Origin: Paenibacillus silvae
Lineage (GTDB): Bacteria; Bacillota; Bacilli; Paenibacillales; Paenibacillaceae
DNA: 64,000 nt
Direction: 5' to 3'
NCBI RefSeq assembly: GCF_014639235.1
Contig: NZ_BMFU01000012.1
Span: 62,001-126,000, forward strand
In this document: positions 17,587-26,851 of the stretch, one piece after another
How the letters are laid out: every line of letters begins with the position of its first letter
Numbering within the stretch: position 1 is the stretch's first letter
Program-made: the position numbers and the translations under genes
Notes under the pieces: generated by a model
Told to the model about the DNA's origin: nothing
Database searches by the model: none
Seen by the model: only the letters and a program-made list of their open reading frames with translations

Positions 17587-18866
17587 ATCAGCACCTCAGG
17601 TTGATAGACGTTGACGCGGACTTTTCCTGTAAGTAGAGATTGCATTAAGGATCTCTTTAAAGAATTTAGCTTTCCTACTTTTTGCTCTTCACTCTCCAAC
17701 TTCTGATCAATAGAGAAAAGAATATCCGCAATCTGTTTTTGCTCAACAAGCGAGGGGAGAGCAATAGATAAGCTCAAAAAGGCCGCTTTTGTTATATTTT
17801 TCATACTTCCACTTGTACCTGTGGCTATATTACTGATACGCTCTCTCATAGTACTCCATGTTAATACGTAGCTTAACCATAGAGAAATAGCATATTCCGA
17901 GTTAATCTCAGCTTGCCAGAGTCTATCAGGCAAATACAAATCAGTATAATCTTTATCTACAAATGAACTTGCTCCTACTAATGCAGGAGTATTCATACGA
18001 CTTATAATGATAGAATTTTTTTTAGGTGATGTTTTAGCCCTCACCACTTCAGTTGGTAATATCGCTTTATGCTCGCTCGGATTAAATGCTCTATTGGTTA
18101 CAGCACTTGTTTTAAGGATGCCTTTCTCTCCTTCACATACTGAGCGATTTTCCGAATTCACACTTACACCAGCTTGCAGATTGTTTATAAGCTTACTTAG
18201 TGGAACGACACTCCAGTTTACAGGTGTTTTTCCAATCTCGGTATGCTTATATGCCGTATGCCCAATCCCCTTTGTCAGCAACTGCTGCATAAGCCCCTTC
18301 TTTACGATTTCCGTCTGCTTGATAATCACTTCTGTTTTTTCAATGGCTTCATCGATAGAAGAAAGGATTTCAGCGATTTTTTGTTGTTCTTTAAGAGGAG
18401 GAAGGTCAATATCAATGTCACGAATTAACTTTAAGTTTAAACCAGATCTTGTATCATTACCTGTTATATTTCGTATCTCTTCATATCTTGATTCAAGGTT
18501 ATAAAAAACATACCTTGGAATTGCAAGTGAAGCGTTCGGCACTATCCCTGCTAAAGACTGATTGCAACATAGTTCTGATTCCAGTATTGCCACAGTACCT
18601 CTTGTTCTCCCTTGACCATTCATAGCTATCATCACTGTATCTTTAGGCAACATTCTTGTATTTGAATTTTGAAATCCCAGTTTACTTATACTTCCAGGAA
18701 CTTTCTTAATTCTTTTCAAGTGTATATCTCCCGAAGCCATCCAAGGAATTGTTCCATTATTCCAATACGTAGGTATACTCTTATTGGGAGTCCCACCTGT
18801 ATAAACTTCTGCTAAGTTGCCAATTTTTGTTTTTTTAAAATCTGCTACCTTTGTTCTTTCATGCAT
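17583..18866 (-). CDS. hsdS: Type I restriction-modification specificity subunit
   Basis: A 427-aa protein with two target-recognition domains, each followed by a conserved helical region (LPPLKEQQKIAEILSSIDEA near residue 165, LPSLVEQKQIADILFSIDQK near residue 375). This is the standard layout for reading a bipartite DNA site. It overlaps hsdM by 8 bp and hsdR by 4 bp. It appears full length, so the system is probably active. Confidence 0.95.
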   Translation of the reverse strand: MHERTKVADFKKTKIGNLAEVYTGGTPNKSIPTYWNNGTIPWMASGDIHLKRIKKVPGSISKLGFQNSNTRMLPKDTVMIAMNGQGRTRGTVAILESELCCNQSLAGIVPNASLAIPRYVFYNLESRYEEIRNITGNDTRSGLNLKLIRDIDIDLPPLKEQQKIAEILSSIDEAIEKTEVIIKQTEIVKKGLMQQLLTKGIGHTAYKHTEIGKTPVNWSVVPLSKLINNLQAGVSVNSENRSVCEGEKGILKTSAVTNRAFNPSEHKAILPTEVVRAKTSPKKNSIIISRMNTPALVGASSFVDKDYTDLYLPDRLWQAEINSEYAISLWLSYVLTWSTMRERISNIATGTSGSMKNITKAAFLSLSIALPSLVEQKQIADILFSIDQKLESEEQKVGKLNSLKRSLMQSLLTGKVRVNVYQPEVLI

Positions 18867-20355
18867 TGTAACCCAACTCCTTCAAAAAACCGTACATCCT
18901 GGCTTCAATTTCTTTGCGCTCTATTTCCAGCTGCTGCAAAGCTGCAATCGCCTCTTCTACCTCAATCTCTTCCTCGACTTCTGCAGAATCAATATAACGA
19001 GCGATGTTCAGGTTGTAATCGTTCTGTCGGACATCGTCCAGGCTGACTACACGAGCGTATTTCTCAACGTCCTGCCAAGTATCATAGGCGGATACAATCT
19101 TTTCAATATCTTGTTCTCTCAGCGTATTCTGATTCTTGCCTTCTTGGTAGCCCTGCGCGCCGTTAATGAACAAAACTTTGCCTTTTTTACGCTCTTCCTT
19201 ATTACGGTTTAAGAGTACGATACAAGCAGGAATACTCGTTCCATAAAAGAGGTTGGATGGAAGGCCGATTACAGCTTCAACCAGTCCTTCTTCGCCATAG
19301 ACACCTTCCAACAGACCTTCGCGAATCTTTCGTTCGGCCCCTCCGCGGAACAGGATGCCATGCGGCATCACAACGCCTGCTTTGCCGTTATAGTTAAGCG
19401 TCGAAGCCATGTGCTGCACAAAACCAAGATCTCCCTTATCCTTCGGTGGAATACCAAAACGGAATCGGCCGTAAGGATCAACTTCCGCTTCTTCGCGTCC
19501 CCAGTTACTCAGGGAGAACGGCGGATTCGCGATTACGCGATCATAGAGGATCAATTCGCCGTCTTCAACCAGCTTCGGCTCGCGGATTGTATCGCCTCTT
19601 TCGATGCGGTGATCGCTCAGTCCGTGCAGGAGCAGGTTCATTTTGCAGATTGCCCATGTATTTAGGTTGCGCTCTTGTCCATGCAGCGTCAGGTTGCGAG
19701 GATTGCCGCCTTTGGACTTAATATAATCGACGGACTGAATCAACATACCGCCTGAACCTGCTGTAGGGTCGCAAATCCGCATGCCTTCTTCAGGTTTGAT
19801 CAGGTTGACGATCAGTTCAACGACTTTGCTTGGCGTGTAAAACTCTCCGCCTTTTTTACCTGCATCGTCAGCGAACTGTTTGATTAAGTACTCATAAGCG
19901 CGTCCCAACATATCAGGCTCGGTCAAGTTGTCGTTACGAAGGTTCAAAGTTCCGAAATGTTGAATTAGACGCAAGATCAGCTTGTCTGGCAGCTTCTCTC
20001 GATCATTGAAGTCAATGCTGGCCAATACGCCTTGAAGCTTCGAATTCTCTTCTTCCAGCTTCTCAAAAGCCACATTGATAGCAGCGCCCAAGTCGCTGGT
20101 AAGCGAAGACAGGTAAGCCCAGCGTGCACGTTCTGGCACAAAGAACTGGTGCTCGTCTCTGTCCGTCCAACCATATGACTCGCCTTCCTCTTTTTCGATC
20201 TTCTCAGCAACTTCGACGAATACGTCGTTCAGACGCTTGAGGAAAAGCATCCCAAAAATATAGTTTTTATAGTCAGAGGAATCAATACTTCCTCTTAGAA
20301 TATTAGCAGATTCCCATAAATGGGATTCAAGTTGTTGCAAAGTAAGTGCGCTCAT
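18859..20355 (-). CDS. hsdM: Type I restriction-modification DNA methyltransferase subunit
   Basis: A 498-aa N6-adenine methyltransferase. N-terminal HsdM helical domain, then SAM-binding motif DPTAGSGGMLI and catalytic NPPFSLSNWG (NPPF). It is the first gene of hsdM-hsdS-hsdR, all minus strand with overlaps. The 280-bp gap upstream (20356-20635) holds its promoter and the terminator of the next gene. Confidence 0.96.
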   Translation of the reverse strand: MSALTLQQLESHLWESANILRGSIDSSDYKNYIFGMLFLKRLNDVFVEVAEKIEKEEGESYGWTDRDEHQFFVPERARWAYLSSLTSDLGAAINVAFEKLEEENSKLQGVLASIDFNDREKLPDKLILRLIQHFGTLNLRNDNLTEPDMLGRAYEYLIKQFADDAGKKGGEFYTPSKVVELIVNLIKPEEGMRICDPTAGSGGMLIQSVDYIKSKGGNPRNLTLHGQERNLNTWAICKMNLLLHGLSDHRIERGDTIREPKLVEDGELILYDRVIANPPFSLSNWGREEAEVDPYGRFRFGIPPKDKGDLGFVQHMASTLNYNGKAGVVMPHGILFRGGAERKIREGLLEGVYGEEGLVEAVIGLPSNLFYGTSIPACIVLLNRNKEERKKGKVLFINGAQGYQEGKNQNTLREQDIEKIVSAYDTWQDVEKYARVVSLDDVRQNDYNLNIARYIDSAEVEEEIEVEEAIAALQQLEIERKEIEARMYGFLKELGYNA

Positions 20356-20573
20356 GCTGGCCTCCTAAATCCTTGTCTTGCTTAATTTCAAGTTGATATA
20401 AATATCTTAGCGTTGTCAATTCAACAAACATTGTCCTTTACATCATACTACAATCCCTTTGTCCTCATGTAGTTACAATTCCATATTACATAATTTTTCA
20501 GAATATAAATATAATTGAACTAAGGAATCTATTTAAAAAGATAGTCAGTCTGGCATCAACCATAGACTTAACA

Positions 20574-20602
20574 AAAAATAGAGTACCCTTTTAAGGGTAC
20601 CC
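20574..20602 (-). terminator. Terminator after secreted-protein gene
   Basis: Palindrome GTACCCTT-TT-AAGGGTAC followed on the minus strand by a run containing TTTTTT, about 35 bp beyond the stop at 20636. Confidence 0.6.
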
Positions 20603-20635
20603 TGGATTTTAATCTCTACAGCTATACTTCAATTA

Positions 20636-21709
20636 CTACATCGTTTTAAATCTGTCTACTTTCCAGCCATACTTTGTTTTCACCAGAGTTGCACTATAGG
20701 TTACAGTATACAGATCACCTTCTACATTCTCAGTAATAGATTGAGTCACCGTAGCTGATTGCTTATCGGATGAGAGTTTGAACGTTGCTTTTTTATTCGG
20801 GTTGAAAGCAGGCAGTAGCCAAGTGTAATCATCACTACCCAAATATTGAGGGGTCACTCGCCCCTCACTGTCAGACAACAACCCTTCTGCATTGACTCGA
20901 TCCAAGAAGTTATAGGTAAAAAGTGGCTCTAGTTTCTTATTAAAATTATTAAGGGTTGTGGGAACTGACATCGACACCTGTCTTGTACGAGCATTTTGCA
21001 AAAGATTCAAAGCCGTTTTAGAAGTGATACTATCTACTTTTTTCCGTTTAGTATCCTCAATACCATCCTGACCATAGATGACCTTAATGTATTTTTTCTT
21101 GCTCACATCCCATTTATAAACCATCTTATCGTAAATACCATCTGCTTTGGAGAGAGAGCGTGTTTCTAAAGCATCATAATATTGCAAACCATAAATTTCA
21201 TCACTTCCGTCTTTATCAGAGTCCTTAATGATGGCTTCTTCTCTCACCAATGACCCTGTACTATAAATCTTATTTAACTTTCCAGATTGAAGTAAAGTGA
21301 CATCAACGGATACCCCACCATTCCCAGTACCATAGACTATAGCTAATGCATTTTTATAGGTTTTATTTTTAATTTTCTTAAGCCCTACAACGTTTTGTCC
21401 TTCTACACTCTTAGATGTTATTTTCTTTCCGTCTTTAGTGTAAATACCTATGTAACCAATAATCCAGTCCCCTTGAACTTTGCTTGTAGCTGTAATCACT
21501 ATCTCTTCAGACTTATCATTATTGATATCATAGAACATTGGGCTTGAGACCGTTTTGATGTCTAATTGAAACTCTTTCGCAAAGCTTGCCTGAGCAGTAT
21601 ACGCTGATTGTATTTGAGCAGAGCCAGCAGAATAAACTGAGGACAATGAGGATATTCCCAGTACCAATATAGATGTAACCAATAATGCAGCAGTGATTTT
21701 TCTTATCAT
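20636..21709 (-). CDS. Secreted protein of unknown function
   Basis: A 357-aa protein; ATG at 21709 is chosen for the AAAAGGAG site before it. An N-terminal signal peptide (MIRKITAALLVTSILVLGIS, then SVYSAGSA) predicts export. The mature part has FYDINNDKSEEIVI and DSDKDGSDEIYG, Asp/Asn-rich stretches like the calcium-binding loops of VCBS/FG-GAP proteins, and a C-terminal segment reminiscent of small NTF2-like domains (VTYSATLVKTKYGWKVD). It lies alone between the restriction system and the regulator genes. Role unknown; it could be unrelated to defence. Confidence 0.75.
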   Translation of the reverse strand: MIRKITAALLVTSILVLGISSLSSVYSAGSAQIQSAYTAQASFAKEFQLDIKTVSSPMFYDINNDKSEEIVITATSKVQGDWIIGYIGIYTKDGKKITSKSVEGQNVVGLKKIKNKTYKNALAIVYGTGNGGVSVDVTLLQSGKLNKIYSTGSLVREEAIIKDSDKDGSDEIYGLQYYDALETRSLSKADGIYDKMVYKWDVSKKKYIKVIYGQDGIEDTKRKKVDSITSKTALNLLQNARTRQVSMSVPTTLNNFNKKLEPLFTYNFLDRVNAEGLLSDSEGRVTPQYLGSDDYTWLLPAFNPNKKATFKLSSDKQSATVTQSITENVEGDLYTVTYSATLVKTKYGWKVDRFKTM

Positions 21710-22010
21710 TTTGACATCTCCTTTTAGGTGCAGACCTATATAATATATAGATTTTAATTTCATTACACATTGTGTTCGCTAATTTGTTTTCAAAAGCTTA
21801 TTAGAACAGCGTTTCGAGGTTGATATCATATATTGGGGTTTTCTATACAACAAGCGGACTAATACAGGGGGAGTTGTTGCATAATATGATCGTATACATG
21901 ATAAATTCTCTATTACCAGGCTAAAAATCAACATTTTTCCAACCCTAGTTACTTATCATTATAAATCAGTGATTCATTTAGAATCGGCCACCCCCTCCTG
22001 CCATTGTCAT

Positions 22011-22166
22011 CTATAACAATAGAAGTAAGCTGAATATACCAGCAGCAATGACAATCAATAATATAAAAATGATTAGACAGCCATACTTAAACGTGTCCTT
22101 CTTTGTGGTCGCAGAGAAAAATAACCCAATTATAAATATTAGACCAATCAATAATGCAATTATCAT
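22011..22166 (-). CDS. Small two-helix membrane protein
   Basis: A 51-aa ORF with a GGGGG ribosome site about 8 nt before its ATG. Two hydrophobic segments (IIALLIGLIFIIGLFFSA and CLIIFILLIVIAAGIFSLLL) are separated by a charged turn TTKKDTFKYG. It resembles generic small membrane proteins. The surrounding gaps 21710-22010 and 22167-22385 show no other gene. It may be a phage- or plasmid-type accessory peptide; the call rests on composition and the ribosome site only. Confidence 0.45.
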   Translation of the reverse strand: MIIALLIGLIFIIGLFFSATTKKDTFKYGCLIIFILLIVIAAGIFSLLLLL

Positions 22167-22385
22167 AGTAAAGTCCCCCTACAGCATATATTCCAATACT
22201 TCCTCCTCTCCTCTTACTCAAGCATTCTAATTTGTATTTTCTAATCAATCTAAAGACTAGTCCCTTTCATATATCTTATTTATATCACTTATAGTCCTTA
22301 AAAGGTATATTAAAATGTTTTATTGTCCTTATAATCCCTAGAACCATTCTTATCTTTTCGTTAACGTGGCTCTAGAGGTGATAAT

Positions 22386-22730
22386 ATGTCTGATTGGCTC
22401 ATTGTAATCGGAGCCCGAATAAGAGCATCACGTATAAGTAAAGGGTTAAGCCAAGAACGTCTAGCAGAGATGTCCGAGCTTAACGCTTCTTATATTGGTA
22501 AGATTGAACGAGGAGAGAAGAACATTACAGTTCGAAGCCTAGAGAAAGTCACCACAGCATTGGACATGCCTATATCAGAATTATTTGAACACATTAAACC
22601 AATAGGTCATGAAAATATACCTGCTCCATACACATTAGCCAAGATCATAACACTGCTTCAAAATAGAACTGAAACAGATCAACAAAAGGCGCTCGAACTT
22701 CTTCAACTTGTCCTCAGTTGGAATGACTAG
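22386..22730 (+). CDS. XRE-family transcriptional regulator
   Basis: A 114-aa protein with an AGGTGATAAT ribosome site. Residues 8-65 form an XRE/Cro-type helix-turn-helix (ARIRASRISKGLSQERLAEM then NASYIGKIERGEKNITVRSL), with a short C-terminal helical tail for dimerisation. It probably represses a neighbouring promoter in the island. The next gene at 22874 runs in the same direction 143 bp away. Confidence 0.9.
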   Translation: MSDWLIVIGARIRASRISKGLSQERLAEMSELNASYIGKIERGEKNITVRSLEKVTTALDMPISELFEHIKPIGHENIPAPYTLAKIITLLQNRTETDQQKALELLQLVLSWND

Positions 22731-22873
22731 TTTTAATAAAGCAGTTTCTCTCAGCATGGGGAAACTGCTTTTGACATGAAAGGAGGTGAGAAAAACATAA
22801 ACTTGCTTCTTAAAATTACTAAGATAGAAATTCAAAAACAAAAAGTTCAAATAACAATGAAGGAGTGTATTAC

Positions 22874-23434
22874 ATGGACAACCAAAAGGAGATTTTGTTC
22901 GTAAAAAAACACATTAGTAATGATAATATTCAATGGAATATAACTCTGTACAGACAGCCTATAAACTATTATGTACCTCCTTTCTTTAGTAAAAAATACG
23001 GGGTGCTTCATGGGTTCACACTCATTGAAACTTATGGGCTAATGATTAGACAAACAGTATATGGAAGTGAACTAGAGTTCTATGAATGGGACCTAGGCCC
23101 ACTATCTTGCCAACAGTACGAAGTTAACTATCTAAGTAATCTTCTATGTCGTTCCCCTATACTGGATCGAAATCTGATTTACCGCACTGTAAAAGAGGAG
23201 ACTTTGACTTGGTGCAACAATCATTGGAAAAGCCCCTTTGGGAAAGTTGCTGAGAAGACACTTCTTCGAAAGACACAAATAGAGCTCGAGGGACCGCCAC
23301 CCCTACCAGTGAAAAATTCAGAGAAATATGTTTCACGGGCAACGAGGTTAACAACTGCCTACGGAGCTTTAAGAGGACTGAAAATTCCAGATAAATTAAA
23401 TCCAAAAAATAAAGGCCATTCTTCTAATAACTAG
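22874..23434 (+). CDS. Unknown cytosolic protein
   Basis: A 186-aa protein starting at the ATG after GAAGGAGTG. Aromatic- and charge-rich, no membrane segment, no motif I recognise. Short blocks such as YVPPFFSKKYG and FYEWDLGPLS give no family hint. It is followed by a strong terminator at 23411 and preceded by the XRE regulator gene, so the two may be a small regulated unit. Confidence 0.65.
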   Translation: MDNQKEILFVKKHISNDNIQWNITLYRQPINYYVPPFFSKKYGVLHGFTLIETYGLMIRQTVYGSELEFYEWDLGPLSCQQYEVNYLSNLLCRSPILDRNLIYRTVKEETLTWCNNHWKSPFGKVAEKTLLRKTQIELEGPPPLPVKNSEKYVSRATRLTTAYGALRGLKIPDKLNPKNKGHSSNN

Positions 23435-23449
23435 AGGAATGGCCTTTTT
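23411..23449 (+). terminator. Rho-independent terminator
   Basis: Stem AAAGGCCATTC / GAATGGCCTTT with a 14-nt loop and T-run, overlapping the end of the gene at 22874-23434. Confidence 0.92.
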
Positions 23450-23505
23450 GCTATACAGAGAAAATAGGATGAGTGAGAGTAGTCCATGAAAGGAGCGTGA
23501 ATCTA

Positions 23506-23730
23506 TTGAATGATAAGAAGGGTTTACCTGAGAATCTAACAATTACACTGCGACAACTTGTAATGAACTGACACATCCAGATGGCTGGGACAGTTCTCTA
23601 CGTATACTTCAAACGATCTTGGAAACTCGATGATCAGCTTTCTGATTATTATGTCTCCCGATACTTTACTAAATACTTCCCCTCTCAAGTAGCTAAGCAT
23701 CATCGTCAGTCTGAAAAGCAGATATAAAAA
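23506..23730 (+). pseudogene. Decayed small ORF with frameshifts
   Basis: After AAAGGAG and a TTG start one can read LNDKKGLPENLTITLRQLVM, then after a shift HPDGWDSSLRILQTILETR, then after a second shift DDQLSDYYVSRYFTKYFPSQ ending at TAA near 23728. The pieces look protein-like but lie in different frames, which suggests a broken gene of about 70 residues. No family is recognised. Confidence 0.35.
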
Positions 23731-23842
23731 GAATCGCTCCGCAAAGCGATCCTAAAGGTTGATACTAATACGCTATTTGGATTTCCTAAAACATACAAGA
23801 AAGGCACTATACCTGATTCTTGAACGGAGGATTAATAAATCA

Positions 23843-24448
23843 ATGGAACACAATGCACATCTGTACAGAACATTTATCGCTAGAACTTTGCGTGAGAATA
23901 TAGAAAGTTATACCGTAAATCAGTTCATTGAAAGATTCTCAACACCACATGATCTGCTTGATACTACTCAGGAAGAATTGATGGAAATACAAGGTATAGG
24001 CAAAGTCAAAGCAAGTCAGATTATATCTGCAATTGAGATAGTCAAAATGCTTAACACTCCTAGACAGGCAAAGACTATAATTCGCTCTCCTAAAAACGCA
24101 TATGAAGTATTACACAACGATCTTGCTCTAAAGAATAGGGAGTTTTTCGTTTGCTTGTTTCTTAACACTAAGAACTACTTGATTGCCAAAGAAATCATAT
24201 CCATAGGCAGTCTTAACGCAGCCATAGTTCACCCTAGAGAATTGTTTCGCTCAGCTATAAAAAGGGCAAGCGCATCTGTTATTTGTGCTCACAATCACCC
24301 TAGTGGCGATCCTACACCATCCAATGAAGACATTATTCTTACCAAACGGCTGGTTGAAGTCGGAAATCTCATCGGTATACCCTTGCTCGACCATATGATC
24401 ATAGGTGATGGTAGCTATGTATCATTAAAAGAGAGGGGCTACATGTAA
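23843..24448 (+). CDS. radC: RadC/JAB-domain protein
   Basis: A 201-aa protein; ATG at 23843 follows GGAGG. The N-terminal third has a helix-hairpin-helix (LMEIQGIGKVKASQIISAIE); the C-terminal part is the JAB/MPN-like domain with HNHPSGDPTPSNED (zinc-binding H-x-H-x(7)-D type). RadC-like copies are common on mobile elements; the biochemical role is unclear despite the historical repair name. It appears complete and is followed by an imperfect hairpin at 24482-24505. Confidence 0.9.
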   Translation: MEHNAHLYRTFIARTLRENIESYTVNQFIERFSTPHDLLDTTQEELMEIQGIGKVKASQIISAIEIVKMLNTPRQAKTIIRSPKNAYEVLHNDLALKNREFFVCLFLNTKNYLIAKEIISIGSLNAAIVHPRELFRSAIKRASASVICAHNHPSGDPTPSNEDIILTKRLVEVGNLIGIPLLDHMIIGDGSYVSLKERGYM

Positions 24449-24726
24449 CTCATTTCCCAAGGTTAGCACAAATACAAAGAAGACTAGCTGCCAAATAGCT
24501 AATCCTCAGTATAATGCTTAAAACCTAAAAACCCTCTCATTCTAGTAACCCAAGCTTAACTTAGGATATCTCTAGATAGCTTATGGTTACCCAAGGTATC
24601 TCTTACTCTCCACGGTGCACTCCTATTGGCTACAGGTAGGTCTCTCTATCGTACTACGTTATCTTCATAGGATAGGTGCTTACTCTTACTACCGTTGTTC
24701 GCGCTGGGCGGGCCGCGCTTGGTGGC

Positions 24727-25983
24727 TCAACTATCTCTTGTAACCGTCTGGCTATGGAGCTCCTGATTTCTTTCTTGTGCTCTCTTGAACTCCTCATACA
24801 TTGGGATAATCCCGAGTTGTTTCAAAGTACCTTTTGTAACTGGTTCTTTACTCGAAATTCTCTTCTGTATCCCTTTATGGATGATTGCCATGACTTGTCT
24901 TTCTAATTGTCTTATTTCAGCTGTTCCGTTGCCTAAGCTGTAGTAATTGAGCCAGCCACGGATAACCCCATTACATTCCTCTACTAGGCTTTCGGGGCTT
25001 TCTCCCATCCTTATCGGCGCGCTAACCAACTTCTCAATACCGTTGATAAGCTTCTGCTTAGCCTTACTGGATGGCTTTATTCCACCTCTATAAATGTGGT
25101 AGCCCAAGAATGCGACTCCCTCTGTGACCTTCAGGACATTCTTACCTACCTCATCTTTGTTCTTAGATTCCAATCCTAGGTTCATCTCAATGTAGGCCCT
25201 ACACTTATTTGCCGCAATTTCGGCCTCCTGCTCGCTTTTAAACATAAGCAGGTAATCGTCCGCGTACCTTATCAACTTCCACCCTTGAGTTTCCGCGTAC
25301 TCGTCTAACTCATGTAGGTATACATTTGCTAGTATTGGTCCTATGACGCTCCCTTGAGGTACCCCTTTACCTCTAACCTCTTCCCCTCCACATCCTGCTA
25401 TCATGCGGTTTACCAATTCATTTATGTTTGCATCCTCAATTATATTAGCGAAGGTTCTTCTTAACTTCTTGTGAGGTATGGTGTCAAAGCATCGACTAAT
25501 ATCTCCTTTGACCACATACTGATAACCTGAATCAGCTAATTCTTTTACCCTTATTAAAGCCGTGTGCGCACTACGACTCGGGCGGAAACCATAGCTGCAT
25601 TCTAGGAATATCTTTTCAAAGAGTGGTTCAATAACATTAAGGACTGCTTGCTGGGCAATACGATCGGTTACCGTGGGGATGTATATCAATCTTTTGCTTG
25701 TTAGATCCTTGGGTATCTCCACTGTTCTAAGGGGACTCGTGACATATTCCATTTTAATCAGCTGTTCCTGTATATCCTTTAGGTAAGTCTGTTCGTTTGC
25801 TTTATATTGTTTAATGTTCATTCCATCAGTGCCGTATGATCCCTTATTAGCAATCACCTTCTTAGAAGCAGCTTGCAGGTTATCCCATGAAGTAACTTGA
25901 TCATACAAGTTCTTCTCGGAAGATTTGCGAGTCGGGGTGATTTGGCCACCCAGCCGCTTACCCTTTATTCGATTTCTTGCCAT
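24727..25983 (-). CDS. Group II intron-type reverse transcriptase/maturase
   Basis: A 418-aa protein starting at ATG 25983 after GAGGAGAGG. RT blocks are complete: SYGFRPSRSAHTAL, VVKGDISRCFDTIPHKKL, GVPQGSVIGPILANVYLHEL and the catalytic YADD. A maturase-like domain X follows (GVIRGWLNYYSLGNG, LERQVMAIIHKGIQKR). No HNH endonuclease domain, as usual for class C introns. The RNA around it is short: about 205 nt upstream to a GTGCG at 26188 and under 280 nt downstream. It may be a reduced intron or a domesticated RT. Confidence 0.9.
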   Translation of the reverse strand: MARNRIKGKRLGGQITPTRKSSEKNLYDQVTSWDNLQAASKKVIANKGSYGTDGMNIKQYKANEQTYLKDIQEQLIKMEYVTSPLRTVEIPKDLTSKRLIYIPTVTDRIAQQAVLNVIEPLFEKIFLECSYGFRPSRSAHTALIRVKELADSGYQYVVKGDISRCFDTIPHKKLRRTFANIIEDANINELVNRMIAGCGGEEVRGKGVPQGSVIGPILANVYLHELDEYAETQGWKLIRYADDYLLMFKSEQEAEIAANKCRAYIEMNLGLESKNKDEVGKNVLKVTEGVAFLGYHIYRGGIKPSSKAKQKLINGIEKLVSAPIRMGESPESLVEECNGVIRGWLNYYSLGNGTAEIRQLERQVMAIIHKGIQKRISSKEPVTKGTLKQLGIIPMYEEFKRAQERNQELHSQTVTRDS

Positions 25984-26188
25984 TCTATCCTCTCCTCTGT
26001 TACAAGGGGGTAGCAAGTAAATCGTTCTCTTATTCTGCTTCGAGCTCTGATTCTCGCGTTCCCTCCCTTGATAAGTCCGAATTGTTGTTCCGATCCCAGC
26101 TAAGCCGCCTCCTCCTTGTACTCATTAAGAAGAAGGTTATGCGTTTGAGTACATCTGGGTTATGAATGTATATTAAACTATCCCGCAC
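24727..26188 (-). mobile_element. Candidate group II intron (3' boundary not found)
   Basis: On the minus strand a GTGCGGG at 26188 follows a run of eight T and matches the GUGYG 5' end of group II introns; insertion after a T-run fits class C introns, which target terminators. I could not recognise a canonical domain V (AGC...GAAA...ACGGTT) between 24449 and 24726; the only notable structure there is a GC-rich stretch at 24698-24728. The true 3' end, if any, is probably between 24510 and 24720. Confidence 0.35.
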
Positions 26189-26296
26189 AAAAAAAAGCAA
26201 CTAGTTTGTTTTGTTTCTTTATAACAAAAACTTATACTTGCATTCGTTAACCATATAGCTTACCCTATATCTATATTGAAAGGGGACGTGCCTGTA

Positions 26297-26851
26297 ATGA
26301 GTTTACCAAGATGGATCGAGACAGAAGAATTGCTTCATTTTATCAACACAAACAACACTCCTGGACAAAGAGAGGCATGGATCAGAAATGAATTTAATGC
26401 AATCTATCCTGGAGAGTACACCCCTCCCAAAGTGGCTGATCAGTGTAAAGTAATTACAGCACAAGGACTTAGAAAACTTGAGAACGAAGAGGGATCAAGA
26501 CCTAGACATTCCACGCTCAAAGCACTCTCAGAGTTCTATAATATCCCCTTGGAGGTTTTTACCGAGCCAACACCTGAGCGTTTCTATCTCGGAAAACCAA
26601 AGTCCAAATTAAAGTCCTCAGATGTACGTGGGCCATTCTATAGGCTCAATTTATCAGCCACACTTGAGAAACCTAGCGGTGAGGTTGAAACGCAACCTCT
26701 TATATCTGACCTTACTTTAAGACACATGGATTTTGAACAACTGTGTGATATGATCAAAATGCTTGAGAGCTGGATAAAAAAAGGACTGGTTAAGCAGGGA
26801 CAACTGGATGATGCCTATGACAAACTAATGAGGAATGAAGAGAATGATTGA
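26297..26851 (+). CDS. HTH-type regulator
   Basis: A 184-aa protein read from ATG 26297 (GGGG about 11 nt upstream; an in-frame GTG at 26288 is a possible alternative). The middle part LRKLENEEGSRPRHSTLKAL then FYNIPLEVF is the end of an XRE-type helix-turn-helix, and the C-terminus is a charged coiled-coil-like segment. It overlaps the following gene, so the two are a pair, similar in layout to regulator/effector or toxin-antitoxin modules. Confidence 0.7.
   Translation: MSLPRWIETEELLHFINTNNTPGQREAWIRNEFNAIYPGEYTPPKVADQCKVITAQGLRKLENEEGSRPRHSTLKALSEFYNIPLEVFTEPTPERFYLGKPKSKLKSSDVRGPFYRLNLSATLEKPSGEVETQPLISDLTLRHMDFEQLCDMIKMLESWIKKGLVKQGQLDDAYDKLMRNEEND

Noticed and set aside
24698..24728. 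GC-rich hairpin after the RT gene as intron domain V
   Set aside because: It begins GAGCC and ends ACGGTA like domain V, but lacks the GAAA-type loop and the expected pairing; not convincing by eye.
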